A stretch of DNA of 51,990 nucleotides from JAAYCB01 sp012744395 (GCA_028703175.1 JAQVNJ010000029.1:1-51990); one strand, 5' to 3'; positions 26,021-34,645 are shown, numbered from the stretch's first letter. A program made the numbers and translations. Notes: generated by a model not told the origin, from the letters alone.

Positions 26021-26058
26021 GACTGATGACTGATCGCTGATGGCTGATCGCTGATGAC
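26021..26058. repeat. Short tandem repeat, CTGATxx units
   Basis: The stretch between the zincin gene and uxaA-N contains repeated heptamer-like units (CTGATGA, CTGATCG, CTGATGG, CTGATCG, CTGATGA). It lies just upstream of the uxaA-N gene (start 26083). No function is evident; slippage-prone spacer is the simplest reading. Confidence 0.6.
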
Positions 26059-26082
26059 TATCCAACTCGTTGAGGTTCGCGC

Positions 26083-26397
26083 ATGACCAACCCCGATGAT
26101 CCGCGGTTGCTGCGGCTTGCCGAAGAAGACAATGTCTGTGCCGTTCGCTCGGCCGTCCCGCCTGGCGAGTCGATCCGAATTGCCGGCGTGGAATACCCGG
26201 TGGCGGCGGAAATACCGACCGGCCACAAGATCGCGGTCCGGCCGATCGCCGCGGGCGCGAAGGTCGTCAAGTATGGAGCGCCGATCGGATCGGCTACCCG
26301 GGCGATCCAACCCGGCGACTACGTTCACACCCACAACCTGAAAAGCGACTACCTGCCCACCTACACGCGGCAAAGCGGCGGACACCACCTCGACTGA
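26083..26397 (+). CDS. UxaA-family dehydratase, small SAF-domain subunit
   Basis: The 104-aa protein is a SAF domain as found at the N-terminus of altronate/galactarate dehydratases: NVCAVRSAVPPGESIRIAGV, PTGHKIAVRPIAAGAKVVKY and the conserved end GDYVHTHNLKSDY. GHKIA and VHTHN are family signatures. In E. coli UxaA this domain is fused to the large one; here it is separate, as in some UxaA-like and sulfolactate lyase (SuyA) systems. The large subunit follows after 116 nt. Together they should dehydrate a sugar acid such as altronate to a 2-keto-3-deoxy acid. The KDG-kinase-like gene at 31997 supports this over a sulfo-lyase. Confidence 0.85.
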   Translation: MTNPDDPRLLRLAEEDNVCAVRSAVPPGESIRIAGVEYPVAAEIPTGHKIAVRPIAAGAKVVKYGAPIGSATRAIQPGDYVHTHNLKSDYLPTYTRQSGGHHLD

Positions 26398-26513
26398 CGG
26401 GAGACCTGCGTCTTGGAGAAACGCGGGAGACGAACCGCCGAGCCCCGGAGACAGCCGATCCGCTGGATTTGCCCGCCAAGCCCAACGCCTTGAGCGATCG
26501 GAGTCGATCGACG

Positions 26514-27665
26514 ATGAACGGTTATGCGAGGCCCGGCGGCCGCAAGGGGATTCGCAACATCCTCGTCGTGGCCTACCTGGTTGAATGCGCCCACCACGTG
26601 GCGCGCGAAATCGCGCTCGCCTACCGGCAGCGCGGGGTCCACCTGATCGGTTTTCCCGGATGTTTTCCCAACGCCTATGCCGACCGGATCATGCGGCAGG
26701 TGACCACGCACCCCAACGTGGGCGCGGTCCTGCTCGTCTCCCTCGGTTGCGAGAGTTTCGACCGCGGCGGCCTTGCCGAAACGGTCGCGGCCTCGGGACG
26801 CCTGGTTCACACGGTCGTGATCCAGGCCTCGGGCGGAACCACCGCAGCGATCGCGGAAGGGCGGAATTGGGTCGAAAACGCGCTCCCATCCCTCGCCGCC
26901 GCGCTCCGAGGGCCGATCGATCTGAGCGAGCTGGTCGTGGGGGTGATCTGCGGCGGGTCGGATGCAACCAGCGGCCTGACCGCCAACCCGGCCGTCGGCC
27001 GCGCCAGCGACCTGCTCCTCGAGCAGGGGGCGACGGTGATCTTCGAGGAGACGGGCGAGTTGATCGGCTGCGAGAAGTTCATGGCGGCCCGGGCGGCAAG
27101 CGCGGAGCTCGGGCGGCGGATCATCGCCTCGGTCGAGAAGGCGGCCCGCTACTACGCCGCCTACGGCCACGGCAGCTTCGCCCCCGGAAACGCCGAGGGG
27201 GGGCTGACCACGATCGAAGAAAAATCGCTCGGCGCGTACTCCAAGAGCGGCCGATCGACGATTTGCGGGCTGATCCAGCCGGGCGAGGTTCCACCGGGCG
27301 GCGGTCTCTACCTGATGGACGTCGTGCCCGACGGCGAGCCCCGTTTCGGCTTCCCCAACATCGCCGACAACGCGGAGATCGTCGAAATGATCGCCTCGGG
27401 AGCCCACGTGATCCTGTTCACCACCGGCCGCGGCTCGGTCGTCGGCTCGGCGATCTCGCCGGTGATCAAGGTCTGCGCCAATCCCGAGACCTGGCGGCGG
27501 ATGGGGGCGGACATGGACGTCAACGCCGGCCGCATCCTCGATTGCGCCGCCGATCTGGACGAAGTCGGCCGGGAGATTTTCGATTGCGTCGTCAGAACCT
27601 CCGCCGGCCAGCCGACCCGTTCGGAAGCCCTGGGCCACCAGGAATTCATCCTCACCTACAAGTAG
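26514..27665 (+). CDS. UxaA-family dehydratase, large subunit
   Basis: The protein is 383 aa from the ATG at 26514 (GGAG upstream; an upstream in-frame start at 26469 adds 15 residues without family similarity). It matches the altronate/galactarate dehydratase large domain: GYARPGGRKGIRNILVVAYL (RxDGRxGxRN-like), SLGCESFDRG, TVVIQASGGTTAAI, VGVICGGSDATSGLTANPAV and HVILFTTGRGSVVGSAISPV. Asp/Glu and Cys residues in these blocks are the expected iron or metal ligands. It acts with the SAF subunit just upstream. Substrate could be altronate, galactarate or a related acid; family level is secure. It ends 9 nt before the converging agmatine deiminase gene. Confidence 0.88.
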   Translation: MNGYARPGGRKGIRNILVVAYLVECAHHVAREIALAYRQRGVHLIGFPGCFPNAYADRIMRQVTTHPNVGAVLLVSLGCESFDRGGLAETVAASGRLVHTVVIQASGGTTAAIAEGRNWVENALPSLAAALRGPIDLSELVVGVICGGSDATSGLTANPAVGRASDLLLEQGATVIFEETGELIGCEKFMAARAASAELGRRIIASVEKAARYYAAYGHGSFAPGNAEGGLTTIEEKSLGAYSKSGRSTICGLIQPGEVPPGGGLYLMDVVPDGEPRFGFPNIADNAEIVEMIASGAHVILFTTGRGSVVGSAISPVIKVCANPETWRRMGADMDVNAGRILDCAADLDEVGREIFDCVVRTSAGQPTRSEALGHQEFILTYK

Positions 27666-27674
27666 ATCGTTGGC

Positions 27675-28814
27675 TCACACTCGGCAAGGTCCGGGGGGAA
27701 CGCGTCCCGTTGAGCGGGACTTCTTCCGTTCACGGAGAGGTTGGTTTTGACCCGGCTGCTGCTGCGTCAGGCAGTGGAGCGTTCCCAGGCCCAGGACGAG
27801 GTCCACGGCGTGGATGCCAACCACCGTCCGGTCGGGAAACAGCTCGGCCAGGATCCCCAGGGCCTGGCGGTCGGCCGGGTCGTTGAACGTCGGCACGAGG
27901 ACGGCCGCATTGGCAATGTAGAAATTCGCGTAGCTGGCGGGCAAGCGCTGATCGCGCCAGAAAAGCGGTTCCGGCGCCGGCAGGGGGACGATCTCGATCG
28001 GCGCGCCGTCTTCCAGCCGCATCCCGGCGAGCCGCTCGAAGTTCTCGGCGAGCGGCGCGTAGTCAACGTCGTTCGGGTCCTTCGACTGAACCAGAACGAC
28101 GGTCGTGGGATTCACGAAGCGGCAGACGTCGTCGACATGCCCGTGCGTGTCGTCGCCGGCGATCCCGCGGCCCAGCCAAAGGACATTTTCGATTCCGAGA
28201 TAGCGGCGGACGGCGACTTGAAAGTCCTCGCGGGCCAAGCCCGGATTGCGGACCTGGACTTGCGGATCGAGGTAGCATTCCTCGGTGGTCAGCAGCGTAC
28301 CTCGCCCGTTGACGTCGATGCCGCCCCCTTCGAGGATGAACTGGCGGCCGCCGGACTGCGCTTCGAACAGGCGCTGCCCCGTCAAGCCGGCGGCAAAGGC
28401 GGGCACGCCCGCATCCGCGCGCCAATTGTCGTAGCGGGCCCAGCCGTTGAAATGGAAATCGACGATCGCCGTTTCGACCCGGCCCCGCCTCTGGCGGCGG
28501 ACGAAAATCGGCCCGCAGTCGCGCATCCAGCCGCGATCCGTCGGGCAGTGGAGGAATTCGACCTGGCGGATGTCGGCTCGGGCGGTCTCCAGCACGCGCC
28601 TTGCACGGGCCTCGACCGCCGCCGATCCGACGAGGATGCGGACCTTTTCTCCGACGGCGATTTTGCGGACGATCTCGCCGTAGACCCAGCCGATGGTGCT
28701 CATCTTGCCCGGCCAATCCGTGGCATTCTGCGGCCAGCTCAGCCAGGTCGCTTCGTGCGGCTCCCATTCGGCGGGCATCGAGAAGCCCCGTTGGGCTGGT
28801 GTTTGTTTACTCAT
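27675..28814 (-). CDS. aguA: Agmatine deiminase
   Basis: The 379-aa protein should convert agmatine to N-carbamoylputrescine in the cytoplasm. Guanidino-modifying fold motifs are in order: FSMPAEWEPHEATWLSWPQN, DRGWMRDCGPIFV (Asp and Arg of the active site), FILEGGGIDVNG, GDDTHGHVDDVCRFV (catalytic His/Asp), and GTLHCLTQQQPG with the nucleophilic Cys. The ATG at 28814 has GGAACGG upstream. About 22 residues after TQQQPG (ERKKSRSTGRVPPGPCRV region) are absent from typical homologues of 340-370 aa. That tail is encoded over a GTCCCG-TTGAG-CGGGAC hairpin at about 27708-27724. Divergent from the deoxyhypusine-synthase-like gene. Confidence 0.92.
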   Translation of the reverse strand: MSKQTPAQRGFSMPAEWEPHEATWLSWPQNATDWPGKMSTIGWVYGEIVRKIAVGEKVRILVGSAAVEARARRVLETARADIRQVEFLHCPTDRGWMRDCGPIFVRRQRRGRVETAIVDFHFNGWARYDNWRADAGVPAFAAGLTGQRLFEAQSGGRQFILEGGGIDVNGRGTLLTTEECYLDPQVQVRNPGLAREDFQVAVRRYLGIENVLWLGRGIAGDDTHGHVDDVCRFVNPTTVVLVQSKDPNDVDYAPLAENFERLAGMRLEDGAPIEIVPLPAPEPLFWRDQRLPASYANFYIANAAVLVPTFNDPADRQALGILAELFPDRTVVGIHAVDLVLGLGTLHCLTQQQPGQNQPLRERKKSRSTGRVPPGPCRV

Positions 28815-29262
28815 GGCCCGTTCCGATTCTCCCGCCCTCTTCCTGGTTCCCACGCTCCCGTTTGGGAGCCTCTGCCCCTGCCACCACCGGCCGATAGCCC
28901 TGGACCTATCCCGCGTTTGCCCACCATGGTCCGACCCGGCAAACAGGCCCCAGCACCAACCGCGTCGCCGATCACCAGAGCGATCCGTAATGATCGTCAT
29001 CCGGCAGCGCATGTCAAGCCATTAGAGAGGCGCGGGATGCCCTTTCCGCCGGCTGCGGGCCCTTGCGTTTCCGGGATAATTCGCCTAGACTGGCGGCACT
29101 CTTTTCTCGGGCCTGGCGGGCGATGGATGGCAACCCGGCGGACGGCTGTCTGGATGGCGGCAACGCGCGGCGATTCGCGCTTGGCCGCTCCGATTTGCGA
29201 GAGTCTCGGCAGGATCGCGCCCGGGGCGCAAGTCCGCGAATTGTGAGGAGAGAAGGAAGGGC
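28815..29262. other. Divergent intergenic region with a palindromic repeat
   Basis: These 448 nt separate agmatine deiminase from the deoxyhypusine-synthase-like gene and must hold two divergent promoters. At 28842-28873 is an imperfect palindrome, CCTGGTTCCCACGCTCCC then GTTTGGGAGCC. It is related to the element at 38426-38457 read on the other strand. No convincing gene is present. Confidence 0.5.
28842..28873. repeat. Palindromic repeat, GTTCCCAxGCTCC family, copy 1
   Basis: TGGTTCCCACGCTCCCG runs into TTTGGGAGCCTCT, an imperfect dyad. Aligned with the reverse complement of 38426-38457 it shares CCTGGTTCCCA.GCTCC followed by TTG.GA.CC. Such small palindromic elements are scattered in many planctomycete and cyanobacterial genomes. 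Function unknown. Confidence 0.6.
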
Positions 29263-30432
29263 ATGAAGAAAGAACACCGCGCTGGCAAAGCCGCATCCAC
29301 CACGCCCAATTCGCCGCAGCGGCACGAGTGCCCGCACAAGGACCGGTTTCTCTCCGGCAAACGCATCCTCCCCAAGGGGATCACCGGCAAGGAGAAGCTC
29401 GGCGAGTTGATGTCGAATGCGTACCTGGCCTACAACTCGGCCCGCTTGCTCGAAGGCTGCAAGCTGTTTACGGAGAAGATGCTCGAGCCCGACGTGACGG
29501 TGGGGTTGACGCTCTCCGGCGCGTTGACGCCGGCCGGGCTGGGCTGCTCCTGCGTCGTCCCCTTGATCAAGGCGGGTTTCGTCGATTGGATCGTGGCCAC
29601 CGGCGCGAACCTCTACCACGACCTGCACTTCGCCTTCAACCTGCCGCTCTACGTCGGCAGCCACCTGTTCGACGACCGGGAGCTGCGCGAAAACGGCGTG
29701 GTGCGGATTTACGATGTCGTCCTCAGCCACTCCGATTGTCTGCTGGCCACGGACGACATCCTCCGGGAGATTCTTCTTCAGCCCGACTTCCAGAAAGAGA
29801 TGGGCACCGGCGAGCTGCACCACAAGCTCGGCCGCTACGCCGCCGAGTGGGAACAGAAGGCGGGACGGAAGGACGTCTCCGTGCTGGCCGCCGCCTACCG
29901 CCGCGGCGTCCCCTGCTACACCTCGTCGCCGGGCGATTCGGGGATCGGAATGAACGTGGCCAGCGTCGAGATTCACGGCGGCAAGCTGCGGATCAACCCC
30001 TCGATCGACGTCAACGAAACGGCGAGCATCGTCCTGGCGGCGAAGCGGTCGGGCGGCAAGTCCGCGGTGATGCTGATGGGGGGCGGCAGCCCGAAAAACT
30101 TCATGCTCCAGACCGAGCCCCAGATCCAGGAGATTCTGCGGATCGAGGAAGTCGGCCATGACTACTTCTTCCAGGTCACCGACGCGCGGCCCGACACCGG
30201 CGGCCTGTCCGGCGCCACGCCGCACGAGGCGGTCAGCTGGGGCAAGGTCGATCCCCACCGGCTGCCGGACGCGGTTGTCTGCTATACCGACACGACGATC
30301 GCCCTGCCGCTGATCACCCACCAGGCCCTGGCCAATCGCAAGCCGCGCCCCTTGCGGCGGCTCTACGACCAGCGGGAAACGATGGTCGAAGCGCTCATCC
30401 AGGAGGCAACGGAAAAGGCATCATCGCCCTGA
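29263..30432 (+). CDS. Deoxyhypusine-synthase-like protein
   Basis: The 389-aa protein is a member of the deoxyhypusine synthase family, NAD-dependent enzymes that move an aminobutyl group from spermidine. Family segments are visible: TVGLTLSGALTPAGLG, VDWIVATGANLYHDLH, YTSSPGDSGIGMN and GATPHEAVSWGKV, where the Lys of EAVSWGK is the catalytic lysine. Bacteria generally lack eIF5A, so bacterial members probably make homospermidine or another polyamine; the product here is unknown. AAGGAAGGGC precedes the ATG. Divergence from agmatine deiminase suggests a shared polyamine role. Length is close to the family norm of 320-370 aa, with an N-terminal extension of about 25 residues. Confidence 0.88.
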   Translation: MKKEHRAGKAASTTPNSPQRHECPHKDRFLSGKRILPKGITGKEKLGELMSNAYLAYNSARLLEGCKLFTEKMLEPDVTVGLTLSGALTPAGLGCSCVVPLIKAGFVDWIVATGANLYHDLHFAFNLPLYVGSHLFDDRELRENGVVRIYDVVLSHSDCLLATDDILREILLQPDFQKEMGTGELHHKLGRYAAEWEQKAGRKDVSVLAAAYRRGVPCYTSSPGDSGIGMNVASVEIHGGKLRINPSIDVNETASIVLAAKRSGGKSAVMLMGGGSPKNFMLQTEPQIQEILRIEEVGHDYFFQVTDARPDTGGLSGATPHEAVSWGKVDPHRLPDAVVCYTDTTIALPLITHQALANRKPRPLRRLYDQRETMVEALIQEATEKASSP

Positions 30433-30475
30433 TCGATGCGTGAAACCGCTGTACGATTCCAGGGAGTTCCCAGCC

Positions 30476-31873
30476 ATGAAGACTTTGCCGTGGATCGCCC
30501 CGTCGCTGATTGCCCTTGCCCTGGTCTCAGGCGGGGGCGCCGCTGATCCAAGTGGAGAGGAATCGAGCTGGCGGGCGGGTTTCGGACGCCGCGCGATTAC
30601 TCCGACAACCCCGGTCTGGCTGGCCGGGTATGGAACGCGGCGCGTGCCGGACGGCAAGATCCATGACCTCTGGGTCAAGGTGCTGGCCCTTCAGGCGAAA
30701 GGCGGCAAACGCGCGGTCCTGGCGACCACCGATCACATGGGCATGTCGAAGACGATCTACGAAAGCCTTTATGCCAAGGTGAACCGGCGGTTCTCGCTCG
30801 CTCGATCCGAATTCATGCTCACGTTCTCGCACAACCATTGCGGCCCCGTCCTCAAGGACGACCTGGTCGACTACTACCCCCTGGACGATGAGCAGCGGCG
30901 ACTTGTGGCGGAATACTCGGACTGGATGGAAGACCAGGTGGTCGAGTCGGTGGCGGAAGCCTTGGCCAACCTCCAGCCGGCGGAACTGCTCAAGGGGGAA
31001 GGCAAGTGCACGTTCGCCGTCAATCGCCGCGAGAACTCCGAGCCGGAGGTCGCCAGACGGCTGGCCGAAGGGCTGCCGCTGAAGGGCGCGGTCGATCACT
31101 ACGTGCCGGTTCTCGCCGTCAAGGGCCCGAACGGCGCGCTCAGGGGGATCCTGTTCGGATACGCCTGCCATCCGACGACCCTCTCCTGGACCAGCTGGTG
31201 CGGCGACTATCCGGGTTTTGCCCAACTCAACCTCGAGGCGAACCATCCGGGCGCCGCCGCGCTGTTTTTCAACGCCTGCGGCGGCGACCAGAATCCGATT
31301 CCGCGGCGAAAGTTGGAACTGTGCGTGGAGTACGGCAAGATGCTCTCCGACGCCGTCGAGAAGGCGCTCGCCGAGCCGATGCAGAGAGTGTCGGGCGAGC
31401 TCCGCTCGGCCTTCGAGTTCGTGGATCTGGCCTATGACGAGCTCGTCACGCGGGAGAAACTGCTGCCGATCGCCAACGGCACGAGCCCGTTGCACGCCCG
31501 CTGGGCGAAGCGGATGCTGAAGATGATCGAGGACGGCGTGACCTTCCCGGCCGCGTACCCTTACCCGGTTCAGGCGTGGCAGATCGGCGACGAGTTGCTG
31601 TTGATCGGCATCGGCGGGGAGGCCGTCGTGGACTACTCGCTGCGTTTGAAGCGCGAGTTCGGCCCCGGCACATGGGTCTGCGGCTACGCCAACGACATGG
31701 CGGCTTACATTCCCTCGCGGCGCGTATGGGAAGAAGGGGGCTACGAGGGGGGCCCGCACCTTGACGAGTATGGCCGCCCAGCCTGGCGCTGGGCGGGCGA
31801 CGTTGAGGACCGCGTTGCCGGCGCGGTGCACCGCGTCGTGAACCGCGTCCGCGGGTCATCCGCGCCTCGCTGA
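30476..31873 (+). CDS. Neutral/alkaline ceramidase-like exported protein
   Basis: The protein is 465 aa from the ATG at 30476, which opens a signal peptide (MKTLPWIAPSLIALALVSGG) and has CAGGGAG upstream; the GTG at 30440 would bury the signal. Family segments are GFGRRAITPTTPVWLAGYGT, FMLTFSHNHCGP and FGYACHPTTLSWTSWCGDY, then FFNACGGDQNPIPR. It is a clear paralogue of 510-1751, with the same order of motifs. It follows the deoxyhypusine-synthase-like gene by 43 nt and could be cotranscribed with it. The C-terminal domain of true ceramidases is missing, so another amide or ester may be the substrate. Confidence 0.82.
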   Translation: MKTLPWIAPSLIALALVSGGGAADPSGEESSWRAGFGRRAITPTTPVWLAGYGTRRVPDGKIHDLWVKVLALQAKGGKRAVLATTDHMGMSKTIYESLYAKVNRRFSLARSEFMLTFSHNHCGPVLKDDLVDYYPLDDEQRRLVAEYSDWMEDQVVESVAEALANLQPAELLKGEGKCTFAVNRRENSEPEVARRLAEGLPLKGAVDHYVPVLAVKGPNGALRGILFGYACHPTTLSWTSWCGDYPGFAQLNLEANHPGAAALFFNACGGDQNPIPRRKLELCVEYGKMLSDAVEKALAEPMQRVSGELRSAFEFVDLAYDELVTREKLLPIANGTSPLHARWAKRMLKMIEDGVTFPAAYPYPVQAWQIGDELLLIGIGGEAVVDYSLRLKREFGPGTWVCGYANDMAAYIPSRRVWEEGGYEGGPHLDEYGRPAWRWAGDVEDRVAGAVHRVVNRVRGSSAPR

Positions 31874-31996
31874 AATTGCCGGCCACGCTCGCCGAGGCGC
31901 GGGGCGCTGGTCAGAACCGGGACGATCGACCCCGTTCGTCAGCCAGACTCGCAAAGACCAGGTCGACCTCTTCCACCTCCCCAAGGCGGGCCGCTT

Positions 31997-33076
31997 TCAG
32001 CGGCGCACCCGCGCGTTGCCTTCCCAGATGCTCCAGATCTGCTCCTCGTCGGCCGGCTGGGCATAGTCGGTCAGGAAGGTTGTGGCCAGGGCGCCGCTTG
32101 CCCAGCCGAACTGGACCCATTTCTCAGGCTCCCAGCCTTTGAGAATCGCGTAAAGCATGCCGCCCACAAAGCCGTCGCCCCCGCCGATGCGATCGAGGAC
32201 CGTGATCTCGCGGGGCTCGACGACGTGCCAGTCGTCGCCCTCGGCCATCAAAGCGCCCCAGCGATGGCAATTCGCGCTGACGACTTCGCGGAGCGTGTTG
32301 GCAAACACGTCGGCGTTGGGATACGCCTGTCTGGCACGGCCGATCATCGCCTTGAAACCGTCGATCTTGGCGGCGATCTCCTTGCCGCCGGCTTCGGGCC
32401 CCTCGACCCCCAGGCAGAGCTGGAAATCCTCCTCGTTGCCGATCAGAATGTCGGCCACCCCGGCGATCTCGTGGAAGATCTCCCGCAATTCCTGTTCGCG
32501 GCCCTTCCAGAACGATGCCCGGTGGTTCAGATCGAAGGAGATCCGCGTGCCGTGCTTCTTAGCGGCTCGGGCGATTTCCAGGCAGAAGGTGCCGGTTTCG
32601 GGCGACAGGGCGGCGATCAATCCGGAAAGATGGACGATCTGGGCTCCCTCGCGGCCGAAGATCCGCTCCAGATCGAAGTCGTTGACGTTCAGCGTCCGGC
32701 CGACCTCGCCCGCACGATCGTTGTGCACCCGCGGCCCGCGCGACCCGCAACCGCTGTCGGCGAGGTTGAACTGGTGGCGGTAGCCCCAGGGGCCGCCCTG
32801 CTCGACCTCCCGGCCCTCGCAGTCCATGTGGCGGCTGGCGAGGTTGTCCTTGATGAAGCGGGCGATCGGGCTGCCTTTGACAAACGTGGTCAGCACTTTG
32901 ACGGGCAGCCCCAGATACGACGAAATGCTCGCCACGTTGGATTCCGCGCTCGTGGCTTGCATGAAGAGGGTATCGCTGGAATGCATCGGCTGGCCACCGA
33001 CCGGAGTGAGCCGCACGCCCATGCTGGTGGGGACGATCAGGGAATAGGCATAGTCTTTGCGCAGGTCGATGCCCAT
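31997..33076 (-). CDS. PfkB-family sugar kinase, 2-keto-3-deoxygluconate kinase-like
   Basis: The 359-aa protein is a ribokinase-family (PfkB) enzyme. Near the N-terminus it has QPMHSSDTLFMQATSAESNV and VASISSYLGLPVKVLTTF (the sugar-binding/lid part). The C-terminal ATP and catalytic signature is LDRIGGGDGFVGGMLYAI, where the Asp of GGGD is the catalytic base; GGGD replaces the commoner GAGD. ISFDLNHRASFW and ILIGNEEDFQLCLGV are typical of 2-keto-3-deoxygluconate kinases. AAGGAG precedes the ATG. With the UxaA-type dehydratase nearby it fits phosphorylation of KDG in sugar-acid use. It is divergent from the DegT-type gene. Confidence 0.85.
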   Translation of the reverse strand: MGIDLRKDYAYSLIVPTSMGVRLTPVGGQPMHSSDTLFMQATSAESNVASISSYLGLPVKVLTTFVKGSPIARFIKDNLASRHMDCEGREVEQGGPWGYRHQFNLADSGCGSRGPRVHNDRAGEVGRTLNVNDFDLERIFGREGAQIVHLSGLIAALSPETGTFCLEIARAAKKHGTRISFDLNHRASFWKGREQELREIFHEIAGVADILIGNEEDFQLCLGVEGPEAGGKEIAAKIDGFKAMIGRARQAYPNADVFANTLREVVSANCHRWGALMAEGDDWHVVEPREITVLDRIGGGDGFVGGMLYAILKGWEPEKWVQFGWASGALATTFLTDYAQPADEEQIWSIWEGNARVRR

Positions 33077-33257
33077 GGCAGTCTCCTTCGTTGCTCTCGT
33101 CGGCAGGCCTGCCCCGCCCGATCAAACACTGTATTAGACCGGATTTGGAGCGTGCCAACAAGGGTCCGCCGGAGGGCTTGATCTTCCGCGTCTGAACCGT
33201 CAAACTCACAGCATCCCGATCGAGGATTGTCTGGGTTCCATCGAAGGAGGTTGTTTG

Positions 33258-34586
33258 ATGTCTGAAAAGCTTGCGATAAGTGGCGGCGCCCCAATCCTGA
33301 AGCGGGCGGACTATCTGAACTGGCCGGTAATCACCGACGATGACCGCAAGTTCATCGCCGAGGTGCTCGACAGCGGGATCGTCGCCGGCGCCACCGGGCC
33401 CCAGGCCGTCGCGTTGCAGCAAGAATTCGCCGCGTTCACCGGCGCCAAATACTGCCTGACCACGTGCAGCGGCACGGCCGCGCTCCACATGGGACTGGCG
33501 GCCGTCGACGTCGGCCCCGGCGACGAGGTGATTGTCCCCTCCTACACGTTCCTCGCCACAGCCTCCTGTGTCCTGCACCAGATGGCGATTCCCATCTTCG
33601 TCGACATCGAGCCGCGGACCTACACGCTCGATCCGGCCAAGCTCGAAGCGGCGATCACCGAGCGGACCCGGGCGATCATGCCCGTGCATATCCAGGGCTG
33701 TCCGGCCGACATGGACCCGATTCTGGCGATTGCCGAGAAGCACAACCTGCATGTGATCGAAGACGCCTGCCAAGCGCATGGGGCGATGTACAAGGGGCGG
33801 ATGTGTGGAACGCTGGGAATCGCCGGCGCTTTCAGCCTGAACAACCTGAAAAACCTCTGCGGCGGCGAGGGGGGGCTGTTCGTCACCAACAGCGAGGACG
33901 TGCTCCGCAAGGGCGACTTGGTGCGGTATTTCGGCGACGAATGCGATGAGAAGACGCTCCGCCAGAAGTACAACGCCTCGATCCTCGGGTACATGTATCG
34001 CAACCAGGAGCTGCCGGCCGCGCTCGCCCGAGGTCAGCTCAAGCACCTCGATCAGCTGAACGCCACCCGGATCAGGAACTCTGAGTACCTGAGCCGGCAT
34101 CTGGGCGAGATTCCGGGCGTGATTCCGCCCACCTGCCCGGCGGACTGCAAGCACGTCTACTGGTTCTACGCCGTGCGGTTTGACCCGCAGGCCGCCGGCA
34201 TCGACGCCGAGCCGCGCCGCTTCCGGGTTGCCGTGGAGAAGGCCCTTGCGAAGGAAGGCGTGCTCGTCGGCCAGTGGCAGACGATGCCCGTTCTGGCGCA
34301 GGACGTCTTCCAGAGCATGATCGGCTACGGCAAGCGCTATCCGTGGGCGATCAACGAAGCCAAGGGGATCACGTACAAGTACGACCCGAACGACTTCCCC
34401 GTCGCCCAGATGCTCTGCGAGTCGTACACCAACGTGCACTCGATCCACCCGCCGAACGGTTTGGAGCTGAACGAGAAGGTCGTGGCGGCGTTCCACAAGG
34501 TCTTCGCCAACCTCGGCGAGGTCATGGACCATGCCGACGACGCGGTCCAGGTCGGCTTCGACGGCCGGCTTTACGGGGTCGGCTGA
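33258..34586 (+). CDS. DegT/DnrJ/EryC1/StrS-family PLP aminotransferase
   Basis: The 442-aa protein is a sugar-aminotransferase-type PLP enzyme. CSGTAALHMGLAAVDVGPGD, IVPSYTFLATASCVL, IMPVHIQGCPADMDPI and VIEDACQAHGAMYKG are the family blocks. FSLNNLKNLCGGEGG contains the Lys that should bind PLP. AAGGAGG precedes the ATG at 33258; the TTG immediately before it is not needed. Such enzymes make amino sugars, or act as dehydratases on nucleotide sugars, but some have other roles. The zinc alcohol dehydrogenase follows on the same strand after 179 nt, so a common pathway is possible. Confidence 0.88.
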   Translation: MSEKLAISGGAPILKRADYLNWPVITDDDRKFIAEVLDSGIVAGATGPQAVALQQEFAAFTGAKYCLTTCSGTAALHMGLAAVDVGPGDEVIVPSYTFLATASCVLHQMAIPIFVDIEPRTYTLDPAKLEAAITERTRAIMPVHIQGCPADMDPILAIAEKHNLHVIEDACQAHGAMYKGRMCGTLGIAGAFSLNNLKNLCGGEGGLFVTNSEDVLRKGDLVRYFGDECDEKTLRQKYNASILGYMYRNQELPAALARGQLKHLDQLNATRIRNSEYLSRHLGEIPGVIPPTCPADCKHVYWFYAVRFDPQAAGIDAEPRRFRVAVEKALAKEGVLVGQWQTMPVLAQDVFQSMIGYGKRYPWAINEAKGITYKYDPNDFPVAQMLCESYTNVHSIHPPNGLELNEKVVAAFHKVFANLGEVMDHADDAVQVGFDGRLYGVG

Positions 34587-34597
34587 CGACTCGTTGC

Positions 34598-34645
34598 GGG
34601 GACGGTCCCATTTCTCGTTTCAGGAAAACGGCACGGTCCCCCGAT
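34598..34645. repeat. ACGGTCCC inverted repeat
   Basis: GGGGACGGTCCC is followed by a TTTCTCGTTTCAGG spacer and ACGGCACGGTCCCCC. The stretch resembles the repeat at 227-271. It lies between the aminotransferase and alcohol dehydrogenase genes and could be a small mobile palindromic element. Confidence 0.4.

Noticed and set aside
26083..27665. Alternative reading as SuyA/SuyB sulfolactate lyase
   Set aside because: Same fold, but the KDG-kinase-like neighbour favours a sugar-acid dehydratase; kept only as an alternative.
34598..34645. Rho-independent terminator for the DegT-type gene
   Set aside because: Arms are imperfect and no T-run follows; described as a repeat instead.
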